Assembly: GCA_020832465.1 (NCBI GenBank)
Contig: JAFIER010000078.1
Span: forward strand, 1 to 40,764
Reading direction: 5' to 3'
DNA: 40,764 nucleotides
Source: Bernardetiaceae bacterium
GTDB taxonomy: Bacteria; Bacteroidota; Bacteroidia; Cytophagales; Bernardetiaceae
This document shows positions 7,957-15,762 of this stretch, in pieces (within the stretch, counting starts at the first letter, position 1; each line of letters starts with the position of its first letter). The notes beneath the pieces are model-generated. The model saw only the letters and a list, made by a program, of their open reading frames with translations, did no database searches and was not told where the DNA came from. The position numbers and the translations under genes are program-made.

Positions 7957-7987
7957 TTATTCAATCATATCTAAAACTATTCATATT

Positions 7988-8713
7988 ATGAAATATTTAA
8001 TCGCATTTTTCGTTTGTATCGGGTGGGTGTTCACAGCCCAAGCTCAAAACGAACAACCTAAAAAAACAGCTACACCGAAAGCAAACGAAGTTACGCTCTC
8101 AAGATACAGCCAAAGCGACTCGAACAAAATCCAACTAAAAAAAGATAGTCCAGAAGTCGGAACAGGGAGAATTCAATTGGATAATCCCGTAGTAGTCGTA
8201 ACTGAAAAAAAAGAAGATAAAAAAACAGAAAACACAAGCGATAAAAAAGCAAAAAAAGATGAGCCTAATGCTTTTCAAAAAGCAATTGCGGAGCATCACG
8301 ACCAGAATATCAAAAACTTTGTAAAAGGTGAAGCCTATTTACTTACAGGACGCACAGCAGAATATGCAAAAGAAGATTCGCTTATCTTCAAAGACTTTCA
8401 GTATGCACAAAAGCTAAACCTTAAAGATAGCCTCCTCGCCGACATAGGCAAAGTGCTATCCGATACAAGCCATTTCGCTGCCCGTGATTATGAATTTTTG
8501 GGCGTTTTTGCACCTAAACTCGGGTTAAAACTTACGGATAGCAAGGGTAATACAAGCTATTATGTCTTTGCTATGGACGTAAGACAGGCACAAGCAGATG
8601 ACAAAAAAGTTCCCGTATCTCAAAAAGCTACGCACTATTTTGATAGCCTTGCTGATGCTATTTTCAAATCTCATACTACGCAAACCAAAGCGAAAAGCAA
8701 AGATGCCAAATAG
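7988..8713 (+). CDS. Secreted protein of unknown function
   Basis: I do not recognise a family in this 241-residue protein. It begins with a signal peptide (MKYLIAFFVCIGWVFTAQAQ). Residues about 22-95 are low-complexity and rich in Lys, Asp, Glu, Ser and Thr (for example EKKEDKKTENTSDKKAKKDE), probably disordered. Residues about 96-220 look folded, with AFQKAIAEHHDQNIKNFVKG, YEFLGVFAPKLGLKLTD and a strand pair around SYYVFAMDVRQAQ. The last 20 residues are again Lys/Ser-rich. It lies between the VWA and first caspase-like genes, 48 bases before the latter with no terminator between them, so co-transcription and a shared role with the caspase-like protein are likely. Confidence 0.75.
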   Translation: MKYLIAFFVCIGWVFTAQAQNEQPKKTATPKANEVTLSRYSQSDSNKIQLKKDSPEVGTGRIQLDNPVVVVTEKKEDKKTENTSDKKAKKDEPNAFQKAIAEHHDQNIKNFVKGEAYLLTGRTAEYAKEDSLIFKDFQYAQKLNLKDSLLADIGKVLSDTSHFAARDYEFLGVFAPKLGLKLTDSKGNTSYYVFAMDVRQAQADDKKVPVSQKATHYFDSLADAIFKSHTTQTKAKSKDAK

Positions 8714-8761
8714 CATTTATTTGTAATTTCATTATTTTATCATTCAAAAAATCTAAATCTC

Positions 8762-9829
8762 ATGAAAAGGTTTTATATGTTTATCATATCGTTTCTGCTC
8801 ACGACAATATCCATGGCACAAGCCCAAACCGAGTGGTTTGTGCTCATAGCCGCAGCTACCAAAGATCAATCTGCTGGTGCAGCTATACAAGATGGATACA
8901 ACGCAGCCGTACAAAATGTAAAAACTATTGCTAATGTATTAGGCTATCAACTTCATTTACAAACCGTTGAAGGCAATAATTTTACAAAACCCAATATAGA
9001 AAATGCGCTCAACAAAATGATTGCAGATGCAAATAATAAAAACGGCGTTACACGCATTGCTACAGTAATTACCGTTTCGCACGGTATGAACTTTGCACAA
9101 ACGCACACAGAATTTTCATATCTTGTATGTAATCCTGGTAACAACAACGTCAATAATATCAGCGAACTACTCTCGAGTGAAGAGTTGCTCATCAAACTCA
9201 AAGATTCGGGTGCTTTTGAGCATACACACGTGTGGGTCGAGGCTTGTAATTCTATACCAAGAGGTTCGGGCGCAGCCCCGCAGAAAAGTTTGAAGCTAAG
9301 AGGTGCGCGCCTTTCGGCAAATCCCCTACACCAACTGCTTACAGGCGCAAATTATTCTATCATGAATGCCGCTTCTTATGGTCAGTATGCCATTGCAGGT
9401 GCATTTGGTTATGCACTTTGGGAAGCCTTAGAGCAGGTAGCCAACGGCGCGCTCTCACCTGACTGGAACGGGGCTGTTTTTGCAAAAATTAAAAGCGAAG
9501 CCAACAGCCAAGTGAAAAAAATAACACACGACAAGGACTTTGAACAAAATCCGATTTGCTATGCCGATAAGCTCCCTACGAACAGCCAGCCCGTTGCGCA
9601 AAGCAACACCGCACATAGCAGAAGTAATAATGGTGCTAATACAACAAGTACGGCTGTATCAATTTACGACGAACTCAAAAGACTAGCACCTACTGCAGGA
9701 CAGCAAAATGCCACGGCAGCACAATTTAATTTGAAGGCTGGTAGTAGCCCTAAAAATACGCTAACAATCAATCCTTTACAATATAAACCCACAAATGCAC
9801 ATAAAAATACTTTAAAACTTCAACGCTAA
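8762..9829 (+). CDS. Secreted caspase-like (C14 superfamily) protein 1
   Basis: This 355-residue protein carries a signal peptide (MFIISFLLTTISMAQAQ) followed by a caspase-fold domain. WFVLIAAA is the first core strand, H107 lies in VITVSHGMNF and C162 in HVWVEACNS, each after a hydrophobic strand. This is the His and Cys arrangement of clan CD peptidases (caspases, metacaspases). ASYGQYAIAGAFGYALWEAL resembles the post-catalytic region where substrate-binding strands lie. The last 100 residues are Asn/Thr/Ser-rich and probably flexible. No propeptide, p20/p10 linker or death-fold domain is evident. Bacterial relatives are often regulators or effectors, and this one would act in the periplasm. 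A closely related gene follows. Assignment to the fold is fairly sure; peptidase activity is inferred. Confidence 0.8.
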   Translation: MKRFYMFIISFLLTTISMAQAQTEWFVLIAAATKDQSAGAAIQDGYNAAVQNVKTIANVLGYQLHLQTVEGNNFTKPNIENALNKMIADANNKNGVTRIATVITVSHGMNFAQTHTEFSYLVCNPGNNNVNNISELLSSEELLIKLKDSGAFEHTHVWVEACNSIPRGSGAAPQKSLKLRGARLSANPLHQLLTGANYSIMNAASYGQYAIAGAFGYALWEALEQVANGALSPDWNGAVFAKIKSEANSQVKKITHDKDFEQNPICYADKLPTNSQPVAQSNTAHSRSNNGANTTSTAVSIYDELKRLAPTAGQQNATAAQFNLKAGSSPKNTLTINPLQYKPTNAHKNTLKLQR

Positions 9830-9908
9830 AACGAAAAAGTGCTTGCCATAAAGGCATATAATAAACGAAAATTTAAGTCTAAAAAAATTAACCCTATCAA
9901 AAAGCGTC

Positions 9909-9951
9909 TTACTTTCTCAAGCCTCAAGCTCGGGAAAGTAATGGCGTTTTT
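9909..9951 (+). terminator. Possible terminator after caspase-like gene 1
   Basis: TTACTTTC (9909-9916) pairs with GAAAGTAA (9934-9941), extended by A and T tracts at the feet with an internal mismatch, and is followed by GTTTTTA. Strength is uncertain. Confidence 0.4.
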
Positions 9952-9971
9952 AGGATTTTATCTAATTTTAC

Positions 9972-10050
9972 CATACTACTTAACTACTTAGATATGCGCC
10001 AGCCAGAAATCAAACATTTTTTTCAGACATGTTATTGCTAAACCCTTTTT
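9972..10050 (+). mobile_element. Degenerate MITE remnant (copy 7)
   Basis: It begins CATACTACTTA and contains CCAGAAAT...CAGACATGTTATT, a decayed version of the MITE hairpin module. The right terminal repeat is not recognisable. It occupies the leader of caspase-like gene 2. Confidence 0.5.
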
Positions 10051-10097
10051 TACTATTCATTTTTCTCAAACTATCTTTATCAAAACGGCAAATTATT

Positions 10098-10949
10098 ATG
10101 TACAGATTTACAATCCTTATTGCACTCTTTTTGGCCATGCTCGCCCAGCAAACTCGAGCTGAAATCCCTAAAACCCAGTGGTATGTACTGCTCGTCGGCG
10201 CAACGGACGATACCTATATACAAACTCGAAAAGGCATTCGAATTGGCTACAATATGGCGAAAAATAACGTCAATATCATCGCCAAAGCTATGGGGTATGA
10301 ACTCATTCTGACCGAAATAAATGGAGCAAAACTCTCAGCCCAAGCAGTTACAGCAAGTATCAATCAAATCATTAAGCAGGCCTCACTTGATGCCCATAAA
10401 GATAAACACAAAATTTTTAATTTTATTTCAATCACACACGGTACGAATTTTCAAAATACAGAAACGAGTTTGCCTTATATTCTTTGTCATAATCACTCGC
10501 ACTTAGCCACCGCCGCTGATATGCTCTCGATAAAAGGCATTACAGATGCCATTTTCTTTGCTAAGCCTTTTGATAATGTGCATATTTGGGTCGAAGCCTG
10601 TAATGATTTGGCACAAGGACATCAGCAAGCACCACTACCGCTCGTATTCTGGTCGCGCTCACCCACGAACAAATCCCAATTCCATAGCCTGCTTACTAAC
10701 GAAAAACTCACGATTATCTGCGCCGCTTCTTATCAAAACTTTGCTTATGTAAGCATGACCGAAGGGGGCGCATTTGGTAATGCTTTATGGGCAAGCCTCA
10801 ATAAGGTTATGGAAGGCAAACTGCAAGCGGACTGGAAAGTCGTTTTTGCAGATATAGAAAAATACTCCCAAGAATTTGCCAAAACCATTACCAACGACCA
10901 GAATGTAATACAAATTCCGATTTTTTATAATTATAAAATCATTGATTGA
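10098..10949 (+). CDS. Secreted caspase-like (C14 superfamily) protein 2
   Basis: A 283-residue paralogue of the preceding protein. After the signal peptide (MYRFTILIALFLAMLAQQTR) comes WYVLLVGATDD, then H114 in FISITHGTNF and C168 in HIWVEACND, the same dyad positions relative to the core strands as in protein 1. The shared tail AASYQNFAYVS...GGAFGNALWASL matches the corresponding block of protein 1, but the Asn-rich C-terminal extension is missing. An open frame continues upstream to 10029, inside the MITE remnant; the ATG at 10098 directly before a standard signal peptide is the credible start. Divergence from protein 1 is moderate, so this is an old duplication rather than a recent copy. 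Peptidase activity is inferred from the dyad. Confidence 0.8.
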   Translation: MYRFTILIALFLAMLAQQTRAEIPKTQWYVLLVGATDDTYIQTRKGIRIGYNMAKNNVNIIAKAMGYELILTEINGAKLSAQAVTASINQIIKQASLDAHKDKHKIFNFISITHGTNFQNTETSLPYILCHNHSHLATAADMLSIKGITDAIFFAKPFDNVHIWVEACNDLAQGHQQAPLPLVFWSRSPTNKSQFHSLLTNEKLTIICAASYQNFAYVSMTEGGAFGNALWASLNKVMEGKLQADWKVVFADIEKYSQEFAKTITNDQNVIQIPIFYNYKIID

Positions 10950-10962
10950 TCAAAATTTATAC

Positions 10963-10991
10963 AGAAATGAGGCTCAATATTCCTCATTTCT
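10963..10991. repeat. Short palindrome after caspase-like gene 2
   Basis: AGAAATGAGG (10963-10972) and CCTCATTTCT (10982-10991) form a 10-bp stem 14 bases after the stop codon. It resembles the AGAA...TTCT hairpin family and precedes a longer repeat at 11011-11106. Confidence 0.5.
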
Positions 10992-11010
10992 AAACCATAA
11001 TAATTAGTTG

Positions 11011-11106
11011 CATTTCAAAATGAGGCGGTCGGTGAAAACAGCAAAAATGGCTTGAGTATTTATTTTGAAGTCCTAGCCTACACTACTGCGTAAATTTGAA
11101 TTGCAA
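11011..11106 (+). repeat. Dispersed repeat, copy A (partner at 29662-29764)
   Basis: Shared blocks with the other copy include ATTTCAAAA, GGTG-A-AACAGCAAA and ACTACTGCGTAAAT followed by TGAATTGCA. Both copies follow an AGAA...TTCT hairpin, so the hairpin and this tail may be one composite element. Confidence 0.45.
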
Positions 11107-11157
11107 CCTAATAATCTTTAATAAGCATTCTTACTTTCCATATTTAATCCTAAAAAA

Positions 11158-12558
11158 ATGAAACTCATTCTTACATTTTTGCTCTGCTTTTTTAGCTCCT
11201 TAGCTACAATCCAATCCCAAGCAGATACGCTTATCGTTGTGCTCATTGCTGACCGCGATAGCCGTAAAGATTTTGAGGTTGATTATGACAAATGGACTAC
11301 CTTTTTTAGGCAGTTAGCTAAAAAAAATAAACTCTACTTAGATACTACCGCTTATTTCGTAGGTAGTCGTTTTGCTAAAGATAGCATACTTCAAGCACTG
11401 CCTGATTTGAAAAGGCGCATCAGTCCCAATACTCGGGTTGCACTTTGCGTCTCTACGCACGGCATTATATCTTCGGATAAAAAAGACGAGTATCCTGATA
11501 TTTGCTTTTCTGAAAATCAAATCACGGCGCAAAATCTCTTGAGTTATTCTTTTCTTTTCGAAGAGTTGCAGGCCCAAAAGCCTTTATTTCTATTCGGGCT
11601 TGCAGATATGTGCAATAGCGAACAGCAAACAGGCATCACACTCGGAGACAGAAGCCCCTTTCCCAACGAGCGTTTTATTGTATCTTCGCAAGTAGAAGAC
11701 CTTTTTATGAAATCGCAAGGTTATATCAAACTCACAGCCTCAAGCAAAGGCGAGGAAGCAAAATCTACTGCCAGGCACGGAGGAATTTGCACCTACCACT
11801 TTTTTCAAAACTTAGAAAAACACGCAAAAACAGCTAGCAATCAAACCCCTTCACAACGATGGGGGGCAGTACTCGAAGGGCTTAAAATCGATGTCCAAAA
11901 AATGCTCGACGAGAGTGCGGGTGGAAGTAAATACAAACAAACACCAGTCTATGAAGGATTCATAAACGGTAAAGATGTCTCAGACGGCAGCGGCGGTACT
12001 GATGACATGATTGCTAATATCTTTCTCAAAAATACAGAAGACAAAATCAAAGACTATACAGCACTCATTGTCATGGTATCGAACAAAGAAGTATCTGATT
12101 TTCAAAAAGATAATCTTATCAATAGCATACATCAAAACTTCTTCGACAACAAAGATGTAACCACACAAATTAGTAGCCTATCGCGCCCTACACCACGCAC
12201 TCGAGACATCACTACTTATCTAAAAAGCCTAAAAAAACTTATTGATAAAAAATCCCCTACTTATCATACCATCAAAATGCAAATGCAAATCATAGATCAA
12301 ACACCTATAAAAGAAATAAAGCATGGCAAACTATGGAAAGCCTCCTATACTTTTAGGCAGGTATTTATTGGATATGATGTATTTCGAAAAGTTGTGTACC
12401 AAGATGAATGCGATAAAGAAGTCGATATTTTTGTAGAACAAACAACAGGTGGAGATTATAAAATATACCTCGGCAATACGCGTATCCTCGATACAAGACC
12501 CCTTGGAAATGACTTAGGTAACTACAAAAATCAATACAGTAAAAACAAAATCAATTAA
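11158..12558 (+). CDS. Secreted caspase-like protein 3 with C-terminal extension
   Basis: This 466-residue protein has a signal peptide (MKLILTFLLCFFSSLATIQS) and a more distant caspase-like domain. TLIVVLIADRDSRKDF gives the first strand, H101 lies in VALCVSTHGI and C152 in LFGLADMCNSEQQ. A later block, ITLGDRSPFPNERFIVSSQ to KLTASSKGEEA, fits the C-terminal half of the fold (residues about 160-245). The remaining 200 residues are unassigned: a helical stretch near 280-370 with many Lys and Asp, then a strand-rich end around KASYTFRQVFIGYDVFRK. It has no close sequence identity to proteins 1 and 2, so it may perform a different step. The stop codon abuts the 9-bp duplication of a MITE. Confidence 0.75.
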   Translation: MKLILTFLLCFFSSLATIQSQADTLIVVLIADRDSRKDFEVDYDKWTTFFRQLAKKNKLYLDTTAYFVGSRFAKDSILQALPDLKRRISPNTRVALCVSTHGIISSDKKDEYPDICFSENQITAQNLLSYSFLFEELQAQKPLFLFGLADMCNSEQQTGITLGDRSPFPNERFIVSSQVEDLFMKSQGYIKLTASSKGEEAKSTARHGGICTYHFFQNLEKHAKTASNQTPSQRWGAVLEGLKIDVQKMLDESAGGSKYKQTPVYEGFINGKDVSDGSGGTDDMIANIFLKNTEDKIKDYTALIVMVSNKEVSDFQKDNLINSIHQNFFDNKDVTTQISSLSRPTPRTRDITTYLKSLKKLIDKKSPTYHTIKMQMQIIDQTPIKEIKHGKLWKASYTFRQVFIGYDVFRKVVYQDECDKEVDIFVEQTTGGDYKIYLGNTRILDTRPLGNDLGNYKNQYSKNKIN

Positions 12559-12565
12559 AAAAAAT

Positions 12566-12687
12566 CATACTGCTGGACATTTTCCATATAGAAATAACAT
12601 TTCTTTGAGAAATGTTATTTCTAAGCCCATTTTTGCATAGCGTGAGGTTTGCAAACCCCACGCTATGCAAAAATGTATAGTAATATG
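12566..12687 (+). mobile_element. MITE copy 3 (full form, 122 bp)
   Basis: The ends are CATACTGCTGGACATTTT and AATGTATAGTAATATG. It contains both the AGAAATAACATTTCT hairpin and the GCATAGCGTG palindrome. Flanks AAAAAAAAT (12557-12565) and AGAAAAAAT (12688-12696) are 8 of 9 identical. The left flank includes the last two bases of the caspase-like 3 stop codon. Confidence 0.75.
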
Positions 12688-12751
12688 AGAAAAAATTATA
12701 AAAAATTCGGACTTACGTCAAGTTGGTAAATCGAATTAGATAATTTCATCA

Positions 12752-12776
12752 CTAACAGTTTTTAGAAAACTGTTAG
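12752..12776. repeat. Hairpin CTAACAGTTTT with 3-nt loop
   Basis: CTAACAGTTTT (12752-12762), loop TAG, AAAACTGTTAG (12766-12776), with ATC and GAT also facing each other outside. It is a variant of the interspersed hairpin family and sits in the leader of the Ig-like gene. Confidence 0.55.
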
Positions 12777-12838
12777 CGATAAAAAATATTTAGCAAAGCT
12801 ATCGTACACCCAAAAACCTGATAACTCAAACTATAAAT

Positions 12839-14104
12839 ATGACTATAATACAAAAAATACTTTTAAGCCTGAGCTACCTAACCCTTATTACAGTCTGTGC
12901 CCAAGCACAAAACTGTGAATGGGAATTTTCTGATGCCGATACTGCCGAAATAAAACGACTCGTCATGATGAAAGCCTCACAGTTCGACTCACTTTTCAAT
13001 AATACCTATTTGAGCGAGCACACTGCCGATAACTTAAAAAAAGCATACCAACAAAAACTTTTTGACCTCTTTGAAAATTCAGATAGCAGTCTTATTGAAA
13101 ATGATATTGCTAAAAGTCATATTGTTTCTTATGCAAAGTCTTACTTAAACATTATTGCACCTACTTATTGTGTTAATAATAATTACAAAATCAAATGGGA
13201 TAATATTAACCTCTTTGGCATTTTTTTAGACAATGGAAAACTCAAAGCCAGCCTCAATTTTGATGCGCTATATCTAAGCCAAGACAGCGGGAAAGTAATG
13301 CGCCAGCAAAAACGGGAAGTCATCATGAGCCTAGACAAAAAATTAGGTACATGGCAGGCACATATTCATAGAATTAATGATTATCGTGAATTTGAAATTC
13401 TTTACGAACGCACCTATACAGCACTCACAGTGCGCGCCCCCAAAGTGCGCCTACACCCGGAAAAAAAGAAGCCTATATACAAAGCAGGAACGGATAGCTT
13501 AGTCTATCAATGGAAGGATAGCATCTGCCCTAACCCTGTGCGCGTCGAGCTTTGGCACGTCTCTAAACACGAAAAACGAAAAGATGTAGAAAGTTTTTAT
13601 GATATTATAAAAGATGAGCTTGCCGAAAATACAGCCCATTGGCAGATACCACCGCATATTCCCAATGGTTATTATCAGCTCTCTATTACAGGTCTAAACA
13701 ACAAATCCGCACGCGCTACTACAGAAATATTTCAAATTAAAGCCCCTGATACTATTCCGCCAAGACCAATTTGCGAGCTGCAAGTACTCTCAAATTTGCA
13801 AATTGAAAGTGAAGACAAGATTGTAAGCAAAAGTAAAATGCGCATCACTTGGGAGAGTAAAATGGTCGATAATATCATCATTTTACTTTGCAAAGGAAAA
13901 AAGAATAAAGTAGTCTCTAAGATTACACCCTATAACCCCGCAAACAAACAGTATTACGAGTGGGAACTGCCCGATGCCATTAAAAAAGGACGCTATAAAA
14001 TACGCATAGAAAGCCTGAGCTGCCCCTCTGTGTACCAAGTCAGCAATACTTTTGAAATTGTTAAAAGCAAAAATACAAGTTTTTTTAATTTTTTTAAACG
14101 CTAA
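12839..14104 (+). CDS. Secreted protein of unknown function with Ig-like C-terminal repeats
   Basis: This 421-residue protein has a signal peptide (IIQKILLSLSYLTLITVCAQ, then AQN). Residues about 25-190 form a domain I cannot name, rich in helices early (AEIKRLVMMKASQFDSLFNN). Two strand-rich modules follow: about 200-300 (ending GYYQLSITGLNNKSARATTE) and about 310-415 (ending KKGRYKIRIESLSCPS). Their pattern of a YxW-type core and G-Y/R-Y-x-I-x-I ending recalls the small Ig-like domains seen in Kre9/KNH-type and other envelope proteins; this is fold resemblance only. It stops 13 bases before the WD40-OmpA gene, so the two are almost certainly co-transcribed. Confidence 0.7.
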   Translation: MTIIQKILLSLSYLTLITVCAQAQNCEWEFSDADTAEIKRLVMMKASQFDSLFNNTYLSEHTADNLKKAYQQKLFDLFENSDSSLIENDIAKSHIVSYAKSYLNIIAPTYCVNNNYKIKWDNINLFGIFLDNGKLKASLNFDALYLSQDSGKVMRQQKREVIMSLDKKLGTWQAHIHRINDYREFEILYERTYTALTVRAPKVRLHPEKKKPIYKAGTDSLVYQWKDSICPNPVRVELWHVSKHEKRKDVESFYDIIKDELAENTAHWQIPPHIPNGYYQLSITGLNNKSARATTEIFQIKAPDTIPPRPICELQVLSNLQIESEDKIVSKSKMRITWESKMVDNIIILLCKGKKNKVVSKITPYNPANKQYYEWELPDAIKKGRYKIRIESLSCPSVYQVSNTFEIVKSKNTSFFNFFKR

Positions 14105-14117
14105 AATTCCAAAAACA

Positions 14118-15512
14118 ATGAAAAATATAATTCTGATGATATTATTTTTCTATTTCTGTAGCATAAGTTTTGCACAAGAAATTGCACCATTTTCGCATAT
14201 AGCAACGCTCGCCGCAAATGGCGAAGCGGTGAGTTTTATTCGCTTTTCACCTTCGGGAAAATATGTGGCTACAGGCGATGATAGCGGCATTTTTGTACTT
14301 TGGGAAACCGCCTCACAACAAAAAATTTATCAAATTGCTGCCCATAAGGACAAAATTACAGATATTTGTTTCTCTCGTGATGAAAATCTCTTAGCTACAG
14401 CAGCTTATGATGGCAAAGTCAAACTTTGGCAACGAGCGAGTGGGCGAAGTATCAAAACTTTTGAAAATCCTGCCGTAGCACCTTATGCCAATATCAAAGG
14501 CTACGAACCAACTTTTGTAGCACTTAGCCCTGATGCTCAAAAACTGTATTTTGGAGGGTATAACCGCAAAGTTATAGAAGCAGATTTAGTGGGCAATGAG
14601 CCGCTTCGCGAACTTTTTAGTAGTGATAAGTACGGTATTACCTGTGGAATTATCTCTGCTGATGAAGCGTTTTTAGTATTTGGTTATGGTGGTGAGATTG
14701 CTTTTTTGAATCTGCAAAGCCGCCAGATTACACACAAAATAGGGCAACACGGCGAATTTGATGATTTTGTCTGTGAAATAGCTTTTTCTTATACTGACAA
14801 TCGCTTAGGGGTATGGACCTATAGCGGTCGCATAGATTTTTATGAACTCGAGCAACGGCAGCGCACCGAGCAGCTACAAGCCACACGAGAGCAGGGCTCA
14901 AGTGAGTTTGCATTTTCTAAAGATGGTAGATTTATCCTTACAGGCAATAGCGGTCGTGATGTCAATATTTGGCATACCCAAAGCCGACGAAAATTGCAAA
15001 CACTCAACCCACACTCCGAAAAAGCAATAGCACTGGACATCAGTAGCAATGGGCAGTATATTGCTACAAGCGATAAAAATCAAGTCAAAATATGGAGTTT
15101 TCGAACACCTCAAGTTTTGCCCGATACGCCCCCTATAACTATAGAATTTGAGGGTAGCCCTATTCAACTCAACGAAACCATTGACCTAAAACTACAATTC
15201 GAACAAAGCAAAGACCGTTTGCTCGCCGAGTCTATGGATAAACTCGATAAAGTAGCTACTTTTTTGCAACAATATCAAAAAGTATGTATTGCCCTCGAGG
15301 GGCATACAGATAACATCGGCAATCCCTATCTCAATTTTCAATTATCAGAAGCCCGAGCCAAAAAAGCACGCCAATATCTTATCGATAAAGGTATTTCAGC
15401 AAACCGAATCGAAGCTAAAGGCTTCGGCGCTGCCAACCCCATAGCACCTAATACGGACGAGCAGAACCGAAAAATCAATAGAAGAGTAGAAATGAGAATC
15501 AACAAAATTTGA
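14118..15512 (+). CDS. WD40 beta-propeller fused to OmpA-type peptidoglycan-binding domain
   Basis: The 464-residue product starts with a signal peptide (MKNIILMILFFYFCSISFAQ). Residues about 25-335 hold WD40-type repeats: FSPSGKYVATGDDSGIFVLW, FSRDENLLATAAYDGKVKLW, FSKDGRFILTGNSGRDVNIW and ISSNGQYIATSDKNQVKIW are clear blades. Residues about 340-464 are an OmpA C-terminal domain: IALEGHTDNIGNPYLNFQLS, ARAKKARQYLIDKGI, IEAKGFGAANPI and NRKINRRVEMRI. Such domains hold diaminopimelate in peptidoglycan, so the propeller would be displayed in the periplasm near the wall as a binding platform. A longer frame opens at 14052 but overlaps the previous gene; the ATG at 14118 precedes the signal peptide. 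It closes the seven-gene cluster. Confidence 0.9.
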   Translation: MKNIILMILFFYFCSISFAQEIAPFSHIATLAANGEAVSFIRFSPSGKYVATGDDSGIFVLWETASQQKIYQIAAHKDKITDICFSRDENLLATAAYDGKVKLWQRASGRSIKTFENPAVAPYANIKGYEPTFVALSPDAQKLYFGGYNRKVIEADLVGNEPLRELFSSDKYGITCGIISADEAFLVFGYGGEIAFLNLQSRQITHKIGQHGEFDDFVCEIAFSYTDNRLGVWTYSGRIDFYELEQRQRTEQLQATREQGSSEFAFSKDGRFILTGNSGRDVNIWHTQSRRKLQTLNPHSEKAIALDISSNGQYIATSDKNQVKIWSFRTPQVLPDTPPITIEFEGSPIQLNETIDLKLQFEQSKDRLLAESMDKLDKVATFLQQYQKVCIALEGHTDNIGNPYLNFQLSEARAKKARQYLIDKGISANRIEAKGFGAANPIAPNTDEQNRKINRRVEMRINKI

Positions 15513-15532
15513 AAAGTTTTTGTATTTTTGTC

Positions 15533-15617
15533 CATACTACTATACATTTTTGCATAGCGTGGGGTTTGCAACCCCCACGCTATGCAAAAATTTGCTTAGA
15601 AAATGCCTAATAGTATG
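15533..15617 (+). mobile_element. MITE copy 4 (palindrome-only form, 85 bp)
   Basis: It begins CATACTACTATACATTTT, runs through the GCATAGCGTGGGGTTTGC palindrome and ends AATGCCTAATAGTATG. The AGAAATAACA hairpin module is absent. It is flanked by identical 9-bp copies of ATTTTTGTC (15524-15532 and 15618-15626), a perfect target-site duplication, 11 bases past the WD40-OmpA stop. Confidence 0.8.
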
Positions 15618-15762
15618 ATTTTTGTCATAACGCAGTAAGGAGTTTACAACAACTTTGCTGAAATGATCTAAGTCGATTGACCAATTTGGCGTACACCCTA
15701 TTGCGTCTCTACTTCCTATCTGCTTAAAGAAAAAATTGGCAATAACTTAACTTTATTTTGAT

